Of a stretch of 31,271 bases of DNA, positions 24,332 to 31,271 are shown piece by piece (position 1 is the first letter of the stretch; every line of letters starts with the position of its first letter). The notes beneath the pieces are model-generated. The model was given only the letters and a program-made list of their open reading frames with translations. It was not told the DNA's origin and did not search any database. The stretch is taken from assembly GCA_964393615.1 (NCBI GenBank), contig CAYMUR010000065.1, forward strand, positions 1 through 31,271, given 5' to 3'. The DNA comes from CAYMUR01 sp964393615. Its GTDB lineage: Bacteria > Planctomycetota > Planctomycetia > Pirellulales > Pirellulaceae. The position numbers were made by a program, and so were the translations under genes.

Positions 24332-26641
24332 CTACTGCCTTTCTTGTTTCCCGACACCGCTGGGAGCCATGGCATCCGTGTTTTCATTGTGACTCTCGAT
24401 CTCGTTTGTTTTTTGTTCTTTTTCGAGACGTTGTTCAAGCCGTTTCGACGCAGAAGTTTCTTGCCAGCAAAACTGGATAACAAAATCGCAACGCGAAACA
24501 TCGACTTCTTTCGGCGGGAAATTGAATTCGTCAATGGGTATTTCTTCAGTGTCCCGAGACAGGGCCAACTCGCGCTCCTGCATCGCGATTTCTAAAGTGT
24601 ATTCGGGGTTGTGCATCCGTACTTTGTAAATGGGCGGTGCAAAAATGAGCACCGGAAAACGAATTCCTAACTCTTCCATCTTGATGGCAACCGGCATGCC
24701 ATCAGGTCCATCGGGTAATTCCACGGTGCCTTCTAGAAGATTGAGGATCAAAGTATTTCGGACATATTCATGCCCCTTGTTTCCTCGTTCGCTGTTGTAA
24801 AAGTGATAACCTGTCAGTTCGAAAACCCACCCTTTGCCTTTTGGTCCTTCCAGACGATTTTTGTTGCCAGTACTTGACGACGTGGTGGGGCTGGTCACAG
24901 GAACACCGTTAGGATCGAGTGAACTGGACGACGTTGGATTTGGAGTGCCAGCGGTTTGTGGACCATTCGGGTTGGACGTCAATGGTCCCGCTGCGTTTGA
25001 ATCCACGTTCGCTGACTTGTCATCGCCTAAGTCAGAAGGGTCTTCTTCCAAGTCCAGGCGCCGCTTGCCCGTTAGGTAGTGATTTTCAATATCTTCGTTC
25101 CACCAGTAGGTCAGGTCCGAAAAGAATTGTGAGTCTACGTTTTCAATGTACAGGTTAGGCCGTTTATCGTATGGCCTCTGGAAAGCTTCCCCGGCCTGGG
25201 AGTTTGGGGCTGTTGGCAAAGCAGTGTAGATGGCCTTCAATAACTCCAGAACCAGTCGTCGGCCTTCGTCATCCATCACGATTGCATCGCCGATAGTTTT
25301 CAAATCCTCGTATTGCTTGATCTTTTCCTGGTCGATTTTCTGCAACCCCTGGCTTTTCTGCTGAATGCTTTTTGCGTTAATCAACACTTGGCTGAAGAGG
25401 TTCTCACGTACCTTGGACCATGCATTCCAGGTGAAAAAGTAATGACACATCAGCCCCATTAAGAGGGCAGCCACCGCGCATACAACCCAAGGCTTTTTCT
25501 GACGAATGATCCGGCGGCGTATGATTTCAGGTGGAACCAAGTTGGTATGGATCTGTGATTGGCCAAGTCCTTGTACGCAGAGGCCGTAACATACGGGAAA
25601 CGTTAATGCGTTTTCTGCAAAGGCTGGTGTGGAAACAACACTCGAGCCAGTCAATCGTTGTGGTTGTTCGAACCGTTGTAGTGGAATCCCCAAACTTTTT
25701 TCTACGTATTGTCCCAGGCCAAGTAGCTTGAATGCGTTGCCCAAAATGATAATGTTTGAAATGTTCGCATTGCGATCGAGGCTTTCGAAGTACCCGATCG
25801 AGCGTTGCAATTCGGTGACAAATTCTTTGAATATTGGCCGCATTGCTTGAAAAATAGCCTTGGAGTCCTGGGCTTCGTGGGCGTTGCGTTTCAAGTGTTC
25901 TGCTTTGCCGAAGGTAAGTTTTAACTCCTTGGTTAATTGCCTGGTGAAATGGCTTCCGCCTAGGGGTATACTGCGCTGCCAGACGCGGTAGCCATTGGTG
26001 ACGACCAGATCGGTGGAATCTGTACCGGCAGAGATAAGAGCGATTGAATCGGGAGGATTGTCAGGGTCGTATTCGACAGGCGGCGGCAAGTCAGGCATCT
26101 GATCGAACACGGCAAAGTTGTAAAGTGCCAGTGGCGCGAGTTGGATGATATCCAACTCGATCCCAACCGTCTCTAATGGCTTGATAGCTCGAAAGACCTG
26201 ATCGCGTTTCATTGCAAACAAGCCAACTTCGGTTTCCAGGGAGAAGCCTTCTTCCTCGCTTCCACCAGGCATTTTTTGATAATCCCAGATGACTTCTTCC
26301 AGCGGAAATGGAATCTGTTGTTTTGCTTCGTAGCTGACAATGGCAGCCAGTTTTTTTGACTCGACCGGGGGCAGCTTGATAAAGCGGACCAAGCCACTTT
26401 GGCCAGGTACACCCACACTAATTCGGTCACCGCGAACTTCGTTGCGAGACAAAAACAGTGTTAGGGCTTCGCGTACAAGAGAGACGGGGTCGGCATCCGC
26501 TTGACTTAGTATTTGTGGATACTCGATATGGTCAAAGGCCAGCGCGGACAGAGTTTGACCGTCTTCAGAAATTGCGCAACGAAGCGCTTTCAGAGAGCAT
26601 TGACCAATCTCAATACCCCACACAGCACCACTTTTGGCCAT
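24332..26641 (-). CDS. PilM-PilN fusion protein of a type IV pilus-like system
   Basis: 769 residues from ATG 26641 (AGGA about 10 bases upstream). Residues 1-360 are an actin-like PilM domain: AVWGIEIGQCSLKALRC (phosphate 1 loop), SYEAKQQIPFPLEEVIWDYQ (103-122), LISAGTDSTDLVV (202-214) and NIIILGNAFKLLGLGQYVE (phosphate 2 region). Immediately after it, TNLVPPEIIRRR (366-377) matches the conserved PilN N-terminal peptide (INLLP type) that docks into PilM in other bacteria, followed by one membrane helix (385-403) and a coiled-coil. The periplasmic part has a Ser/Thr/Pro/Asn-rich linker (about 550-600), then a mixed domain up to about 720 and a charged tail. PilM and PilN are normally separate proteins; here they form one chain. 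It is the first gene of the cluster, with its own promoter. Confidence 0.9.
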   Translation of the reverse strand: MAKSGAVWGIEIGQCSLKALRCAISEDGQTLSALAFDHIEYPQILSQADADPVSLVREALTLFLSRNEVRGDRISVGVPGQSGLVRFIKLPPVESKKLAAIVSYEAKQQIPFPLEEVIWDYQKMPGGSEEEGFSLETEVGLFAMKRDQVFRAIKPLETVGIELDIIQLAPLALYNFAVFDQMPDLPPPVEYDPDNPPDSIALISAGTDSTDLVVTNGYRVWQRSIPLGGSHFTRQLTKELKLTFGKAEHLKRNAHEAQDSKAIFQAMRPIFKEFVTELQRSIGYFESLDRNANISNIIILGNAFKLLGLGQYVEKSLGIPLQRFEQPQRLTGSSVVSTPAFAENALTFPVCYGLCVQGLGQSQIHTNLVPPEIIRRRIIRQKKPWVVCAVAALLMGLMCHYFFTWNAWSKVRENLFSQVLINAKSIQQKSQGLQKIDQEKIKQYEDLKTIGDAIVMDDEGRRLVLELLKAIYTALPTAPNSQAGEAFQRPYDKRPNLYIENVDSQFFSDLTYWWNEDIENHYLTGKRRLDLEEDPSDLGDDKSANVDSNAAGPLTSNPNGPQTAGTPNPTSSSSLDPNGVPVTSPTTSSSTGNKNRLEGPKGKGWVFELTGYHFYNSERGNKGHEYVRNTLILNLLEGTVELPDGPDGMPVAIKMEELGIRFPVLIFAPPIYKVRMHNPEYTLEIAMQERELALSRDTEEIPIDEFNFPPKEVDVSRCDFVIQFCWQETSASKRLEQRLEKEQKTNEIESHNENTDAMAPSGVGKQERQ

Positions 26642-26702
26642 GTCGAGCTGGTTCCTTCTGTCTGTTCCGCAGACTGTGGTTTGAAAATTTCCAATGCCCA
26701 GC

Positions 26703-26744
26703 CCATGTGTCCGTTGGTGGAATCCATGTGTCCGTTGGTGGAAT
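26703..26744. repeat. Perfect 21-bp tandem duplication in the PilM-PilN leader
   Basis: Two identical 21-base units, 26703-26723 and 26724-26744, each beginning CCATGTGTCCGTTGG and ending TGGAAT on the plus strand. They lie between the predicted transcription start (about 26783) and ATG 26641, so they would be in the mRNA leader. Confidence 0.9.
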
Positions 26745-26789
26745 ACCGAACCGTAACGTATAGACTAAGGCCTCTTTCACTTTAGTTCT

Positions 26790-26819
26790 ATTCTATCGCT
26801 CAGGGGGGTCAAATGTCAA
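26790..26819 (-). promoter_or_regulatory. Near-consensus promoter of the pil-like cluster
   Basis: On the minus strand: TTGACA (26819-26814, 6/6), an 18-base spacer, TAGAAT (26795-26790, 5/6). It is the strongest sigma-70 match seen in the window. The leader to ATG 26641 would be about 140 bases and contains the 21-bp duplication. Confidence 0.55.
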
Positions 26820-27054
26820 TGAATACCTACTTTCTCTGTTCTCCACGGCAGGTTTCAAGCATGTCAGGATTTGTATCCCTCGACGAGAACTGGAACAAGC
26901 GTTATTGTGGGTTGGTGCGGTATGAATCTAGGTGGCTATGTGACCAGCTATAACGGGTGAAACGGTTATTCAGTTATTCTATCGAAATCGGCTTTGCGGT
27001 GACATTTGTTTCTCCGTCGCTACCGTTTCCGTTTGCTGTAATCCAGCCGGATCA

Positions 27055-27083
27055 TTGGTATCTTTCAGGTTCAGTTTTAGAAT
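27055..27083 (+). promoter_or_regulatory. Promoter of the GH38-like gene
   Basis: TTGGTA (27055-27060), a 17-base spacer, TAGAAT (27078-27083). Transcription would start near 27090, about 57 bases before ATG 27147. Predicted by eye. Confidence 0.4.
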
Positions 27084-27146
27084 GACAAACGACAGGTTGG
27101 TTTGGCACTTTGTGCTGAATCCGCTCGGTGGTTTCAGGATGAGTTT

Positions 27147-29942
27147 ATGAGTTTTCAGCAACTGCTCGCAATTTGGCCGGGAGAAGAGTTGGAAAAAATC
27201 CCGTCCGGTTTGACCGGACAGGACGCTGCTTCTCTTTTGGCGTATTGGTCTGCCCTGTGGCATCCCACATTATTGCATGCCACCGGTAAAATTCCAAAAT
27301 GGCAAACCACGACGAGCCCGGCAGCGGATGCGGAGCAGTCTGTTGTCGCAATTCCAGTGCCGAGCGAAACGCAAAACGAGGCCACATGGCGTGCAGAAGC
27401 AGTAAGCAAAGGTGCTGTGATTTTTGACGGCCAGTCAAACCGTGGGGAAATCGTACGAGATTTGTTGCAACGTTTTGATGATCATTATCAGGGGTGGGAC
27501 AGTGACCTTGCTAACGATTTTCTTGCACTCGGTTATTGTTTTTTACAGGTTGAGTTATTAACCCAGAAGTTGCAGTATTCCAGTACGCTTGACCGTGGTT
27601 ATTTTCAAAAGCAGGCTGTTTTGGCTGCCGGTGCAGCTTTGTCCGATGAGGGGGCAGTAGCACGTGATCATTTGATACACTGTTTTGATGCGCTGGCCCA
27701 AGCACGGGACCATTATTATCCTGTCGATGCATACATTTTAGATTTGCTACTTGTTGGCCCGACGACCATGGGCCCGGCCCTGGTGAATGAACTGAAATCC
27801 GATTCACCAAAGAGCGTACTTTTGTCTGCGCGTACCGTAGAGCAGATGTCGATCGAGGCTCCGGCTGCATTGCTGGCACTTCGTGAATCGCTCGATGCAG
27901 GGCGAGCGACTCTGGTTGGTGGCGAATATGAAGAATTGCCGCTTCCACTTTGTTCGCTGGAAACGATCCTGGAGAACTGCCAGCGAGGATTGGATATTTA
28001 TCACCAGCTTTTGGGGCATCGACCTGTTGTCTTTGGACGTCGACGATACGGATTGACGCCCTTTCTACCACAGCTGCTTGATAAACTTGGCTTTGTAGGT
28101 GCACTGCATGCAACACTAGATGATGGCCAGTTTCCCCAACCCGATGAGGCAAAGGTTTATTGGGAAGGCGTGGACGGATCTACGATCGAAGCATTCGGCC
28201 GTGTGCCCGTCGATGCGTCACGAAGTGAAACGTTTCTTTATTATGCAAATTGTTTGGGCGATACAATGAATCTGGATCACCTGGCCACGGTTTGTTTAGC
28301 CCATTGGCCGGGTCAAACCGCAATCGGTTGCGATGATTTGCGTCGGATCGCAAACTATGTTCCTGTTCTGGGGAAATTAGTGACGCTTACCGATTATTTG
28401 CAAGAGACAGATTATGCCGCCCACAGCGGTCGGTTTGATGTCGATCAATATCGGCAACCTTATTTGCGACAAGCCGTCGCTGGGAAGTCTGAGACACCGA
28501 TCTCACAATGGGTAGATCGTTTCTGTTCTACAGCACAACAAAATGCGAAAGGAGTGACCCAGGGTCTCCATGATATCTTGGCAGGTATTCAGCAGTCTGT
28601 CGAGAAAGACCCCGTGTTTCAAGAAGAATCGGCACAACAAGAACGGTTTGCACAGAAGCCAGCAGATCCAGGTCTATATGCTGCTTTTGCTTCTTTGTCG
28701 GGCCTGTTACCGCGTGACAAGGGCCATGCTGAGGATGGTATGTTGCTCTGGAATCCATGTGGATTTCCACGACGTGTTTGCGTGGAGACGGCGGATCAAC
28801 AGTTTGCCTCTGTACAGCCACCCGTTTATTGCACAGGGCTTGGTGCAAATCGCGCACAGACTATCGTCGATCTTCCTGCGGTAGGTTTTGCTTGGTTACC
28901 ATACGGAACCAAGGCATCCGATGTGATTTCGAAACCGTTAGCCGAGAATAATATTCTGCGTAATGAGTACATGGAAGTTGTGCTTGATCCGCAGCAAGGA
29001 ACGCTTAAAGCCCTCTATGATTTTAAGCATCGTGGAAACCGTCTCTCTCAGCAATTGGCGTACCGCGCCACAACAGCTCGGCCAGGGTCCGGTCAACAAC
29101 GTGCAGGACATTATTCGGACATGGTAGCGGATCGTGTTGCCGTAACGTGTGCGACGGCTGCATTGGGTGAGATTACATGTGAAGGCCGGTTGGTAGATCG
29201 GGACGGTAATACGCATGCGACTTACCGGCAAATCTACCAATTGCCTCGTGGTAGTCGCGTACTTTTGTTAGATGTTGAGTTTGAGACGTACAGTCCTCTC
29301 GGAGACAATCCGTGGGAATCGTACTATGCCGTGAGGTTTGCCTGGAGCGAAGAATCTTCCTTACTCTGTCGTGATGTTGCCTGGTCACGTCAGTGGACCG
29401 AAGCGAAACGTTTCGAGGCAAATTCTTTTGTCGAAATTGATGCAGCGAACGGGCGCACGGCGATCTTGACTGGCGGATTACCATTTCATCAACGCACAGG
29501 GCCCACATACCTTGATACTTTGGCGGTTGTCCAAGGGGAGGCCAAACGCAATTTTCATCTTGGCATTGGACTTGATCTTACGCATCCACTCCACGAAGCG
29601 ATTGGATTGGTACTGCCTCCGATTGCCCTGCAAAATATTTCCGGTCCACCTGTTCCTACGTCGACCGGTTGGTTCTTTCATGCAACGGCAAAGAATATAC
29701 TGTTGACCAGCTTGGAACCACTTTATGACCAAGGGAGTGTATGCGGATTTCGTGTGAGGCTGTTGGAGACCGAAGGTCGTCGTACATCTTGTAGCTTGAG
29801 TTTTTACCGTGATGTCGGGCGAGCAAGAAAAATAAACTTTCAGGGTGAACAGATTGTTGATTGTGAAATGGATAGTGGTTCTATAAAGTTGGAAGTATCG
29901 GCCTACGAATGGGCTCAGTTGGAAGCACACTGGCCTGCCTGA
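27147..29942 (+). CDS. GH38 (alpha-mannosidase)-like protein without the usual catalytic residues
   Basis: 931 residues from ATG 27147 (AGGA about 8 bases upstream; a TTG-initiated longer frame is rejected). No signal peptide. The middle part aligns with the GH38 N-terminal barrel: ATLVGGEYEELPLPLCSLE matches the usual GGWVEPD-type stretch, and LDIYHQLLGHRPVVFGRRRY continuing to LTPFLPQLLDKLGF (about 284-316) matches the segment that normally reads WLPDSFGYSAALPQ. The catalytic Asp of that segment is replaced by Arg (R299 by my alignment), and the HxDPGW-type zinc site near the barrel start reads LLLVGPTTMG. The C-terminal half, from NEYMEVVLDPQQGTLKALYD, matches the GH38 beta-sandwich region. 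It may be a sugar-binding pseudoenzyme or use other residues. The family link is by motif only. Confidence 0.75.
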   Translation: MSFQQLLAIWPGEELEKIPSGLTGQDAASLLAYWSALWHPTLLHATGKIPKWQTTTSPAADAEQSVVAIPVPSETQNEATWRAEAVSKGAVIFDGQSNRGEIVRDLLQRFDDHYQGWDSDLANDFLALGYCFLQVELLTQKLQYSSTLDRGYFQKQAVLAAGAALSDEGAVARDHLIHCFDALAQARDHYYPVDAYILDLLLVGPTTMGPALVNELKSDSPKSVLLSARTVEQMSIEAPAALLALRESLDAGRATLVGGEYEELPLPLCSLETILENCQRGLDIYHQLLGHRPVVFGRRRYGLTPFLPQLLDKLGFVGALHATLDDGQFPQPDEAKVYWEGVDGSTIEAFGRVPVDASRSETFLYYANCLGDTMNLDHLATVCLAHWPGQTAIGCDDLRRIANYVPVLGKLVTLTDYLQETDYAAHSGRFDVDQYRQPYLRQAVAGKSETPISQWVDRFCSTAQQNAKGVTQGLHDILAGIQQSVEKDPVFQEESAQQERFAQKPADPGLYAAFASLSGLLPRDKGHAEDGMLLWNPCGFPRRVCVETADQQFASVQPPVYCTGLGANRAQTIVDLPAVGFAWLPYGTKASDVISKPLAENNILRNEYMEVVLDPQQGTLKALYDFKHRGNRLSQQLAYRATTARPGSGQQRAGHYSDMVADRVAVTCATAALGEITCEGRLVDRDGNTHATYRQIYQLPRGSRVLLLDVEFETYSPLGDNPWESYYAVRFAWSEESSLLCRDVAWSRQWTEAKRFEANSFVEIDAANGRTAILTGGLPFHQRTGPTYLDTLAVVQGEAKRNFHLGIGLDLTHPLHEAIGLVLPPIALQNISGPPVPTSTGWFFHATAKNILLTSLEPLYDQGSVCGFRVRLLETEGRRTSCSLSFYRDVGRARKINFQGEQIVDCEMDSGSIKLEVSAYEWAQLEAHWPA

Positions 29943-30015
29943 TGTTTCAGCAGGAGATGTGCTTTCCGTAGTTTAGTGGTGACGTTTCAGGAAATGGATT
30001 GTCGTTGACCAAGTT

Positions 30016-30993
30016 ATGGCATATCTGATTGGAATGGATGAGGCGGGCTATGGTCCAAATTTGGGTCCTTTAGTTGTTTGCGGGACAGTTTGGCGAGTTC
30101 TAGGTGATGATCAAGACCTTGATCTGTATCGTCATTTGGCCGCCGCTGTTGACCGCACTCCGTCTACCTCAACACATTATGAACGTATCGCGATCGCCGA
30201 TTCGAAAGTGTTGTATCGCCCTGCCAGTGGATTACGTTTGTTGGAACGCGCCTTATTGTCATGTTTGGGATTACTTGGCAAGCAGGTTACCAGTTGGCAG
30301 CAGCTATGGGATGAATTGGCACCCGAATCGAAACCAACTCGAGCGACACTACCCTGGTACCGTGACTTTCAGTGTGCCCTTCCGCTTGCCAGTGACGTCA
30401 ATGAAATTACCAGTTTGACAGAGTTGTTGCAGAGAACGTGTGACAGCAGTCACGTCCGGCTGATTTCTATTGCCTCGACGGCCGTTTTTCCCGGAACCTT
30501 TAACGACTTGATCGGAATACACGGAAATAAATCGACTCTGTTGTCACTCACGACGTTGTCCTTGGTACGGCGGTTGCTCGGCGAATTGGACCAGGGTGTG
30601 GACGCGGAGCCAATCTATGTACTTTGTGATAAACATGGAGGCCGAAATCGCTATGGAGCGTTGCTGCAACAGACGTTTCCCGAATACCTGGTCGAAATCC
30701 ATGCGGAGGGGGCGACAGAGAGTCTTTATCGTTGGGGGCCTGCCGGCCAGCGAGTTGAATTTTGTTTTCAGGCACGAGGAGAATCGTTCCTACCTGCCGC
30801 GCTAGCATCGGTCACGGCGAAGTATCTGCGGGAAGCAGCGATGCGCGCCTTTAACTCATTTTGGTGTGATCAGATTCCAGGTCTGCGCCCCACGGCTGGA
30901 TATCCTGTCGATGCCCGGCGTTACCGGGATCAAATTGAATCCGTTCGACAACGGTTAACTGTCGACGAACGGGATCTTTGGAGAATGAGGTAG
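30016..30993 (+). CDS. RNase HII-like protein (enlarged)
   Basis: 325 residues from ATG 30016; no clear ribosome site. The N-terminus LIGMDEAGYGPNLGPLVV matches the RNase HII/HIII signature DEAGxGPxxGP, with D8 and E9 as the first catalytic pair. IADSKVL (60-66) matches the DSK motif. VLCDKHGGRNRY (D205) is a third acidic site, and ALASVTAKYLREAAM (262-276) matches the ASxxAKxxRD motif, with Glu in place of Asp. RNase HII removes RNA from RNA/DNA hybrids and single ribonucleotides from DNA. Usual RNase HII is about 200-220 residues; this one has an insertion of roughly 100 residues between the DSK and third acidic motifs. Function as a true RNase H is likely but unproven. It follows the GH38-like gene by 73 bases on the same strand. 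Confidence 0.75.
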   Translation: MAYLIGMDEAGYGPNLGPLVVCGTVWRVLGDDQDLDLYRHLAAAVDRTPSTSTHYERIAIADSKVLYRPASGLRLLERALLSCLGLLGKQVTSWQQLWDELAPESKPTRATLPWYRDFQCALPLASDVNEITSLTELLQRTCDSSHVRLISIASTAVFPGTFNDLIGIHGNKSTLLSLTTLSLVRRLLGELDQGVDAEPIYVLCDKHGGRNRYGALLQQTFPEYLVEIHAEGATESLYRWGPAGQRVEFCFQARGESFLPAALASVTAKYLREAAMRAFNSFWCDQIPGLRPTAGYPVDARRYRDQIESVRQRLTVDERDLWRMR

Positions 30994-31026
30994 GGAAGCG
31001 TGAAGGGGCAGGCAGATCGTCGCAGG

Positions 31027-31062
31027 AAAAAAACCGGGGTATGGTCTTGTTCGATAACCCGG
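31027..31062 (-). terminator. Rho-independent terminator for a minus-strand transcript
   Basis: On the minus strand: CCGGGTTAT (31062-31054), an 11-base loop, ATACCCCGG (31042-31034), then TTTTTTT (31033-31027). The stem is 9 bp with one mismatch. Orientation implies a minus-strand gene ending just to the right. In the remaining 209 bases I see only a 27-residue frame open from the window edge on that strand, which is too short to identify. As a hairpin it may also slow transcription from the RNase HII-like gene. Confidence 0.6.
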
Positions 31063-31271
31063 CTATCGTCGACGTCTTTCAGGCGATGCAAACGATGACT
31101 ATAGGGGTTAATAAGATGGCTGTGACAGGATGATCATGCCAGGACGCTGTTTAATTGAACCGCTGTGTCCAAGGCCCTCATGGTTTCAACTTGCGGGTTC
31201 CAGTTTACATAGATTTGCGAGATATGGCATTTTTGTTTTAAGTCTTATGGATGGAGGTACTTTATCGGAAA

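Larger units (their letters stand above)
26642..27146. other. Divergent intergenic region between PilM-PilN and the GH38-like gene
   Basis: 505 bases. It holds the minus-strand promoter and leader of the pil-like cluster (26642-26819) and a plus-strand promoter at 27055-27083. The middle part (about 26820-27050) shows no gene, repeat or hairpin that I can support. Confidence 0.55.

Noticed and set aside
27139..27150. Three-codon leader ATG-AGT-TTA-TGA whose stop overlaps the GH38-like start as ATGA
   Set aside because: It has no ribosome site of its own at proper distance, and such a short frame is expected by chance.
31247..31271. Possible start of a plus-strand gene (ATGGATGGAGG) at the right edge
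   Set aside because: Only 25 bases remain, too few to judge, and the GGAGG could equally be a ribosome site for a start beyond the window.

Overview
The window (31,271 bases, roughly half G+C by eye) looks like chromosomal DNA of a planctomycete, probably of the Pirellulales. This is an inference from gene content: a type IV pilus-like cluster with a very large secretin and Gly/Met-rich inner-membrane proteins, a tandem acetyl-xylan-esterase-type hydrolase, an SH3-repeat exported protein, and many exported proteins of unknown role. I see no rRNA, tRNA, CRISPR array, insertion sequence or phage gene.

Layout. Positions 1-7367 are all on the minus strand: the N-terminal part of a FAD-dependent oxidoreductase (runs off the left edge), a beta-propeller/VOC fusion protein, a small exported orphan, a SAM methyltransferase, an exported two-SH3 protein and type I methionine aminopeptidase (map). 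Leucyl-tRNA synthetase (leuS, 7639-10476, plus) is divergent from map. It is followed by a structured intergenic stretch and an exported fumarylacetoacetate-hydrolase-family protein (plus). Next come, on the minus strand, an exported double alpha/beta hydrolase and an Nramp-like transporter that lacks the usual metal-binding motifs.

Positions 15978-26641 (minus strand, transcribed right to left) hold the main system: a PilM-PilN fusion protein, a bitopic PilO-like protein, a second bitopic protein, and a 1356-residue secretin. Their order matches pilM-N-O-(P)-Q of type IV pilus and type II secretion alignment complexes. A near-consensus promoter with a 21-bp tandem repeat in its leader lies upstream of the first gene. 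No assembly ATPase, pilin or PilC-like gene is in the window, so what the machine assembles or exports is unknown.

The second gene is interrupted by 100 Ns. The Ns are flanked by an identical 55-bp sequence on both sides, and collapsing the two copies restores one in-frame 532-residue gene, so the gap is most likely an assembly artefact.

On the right, a GH38-like protein that seems to have lost its catalytic residues (plus) and an RNase HII-like protein (plus) follow. A Rho-independent terminator oriented for the minus strand sits near the right edge.
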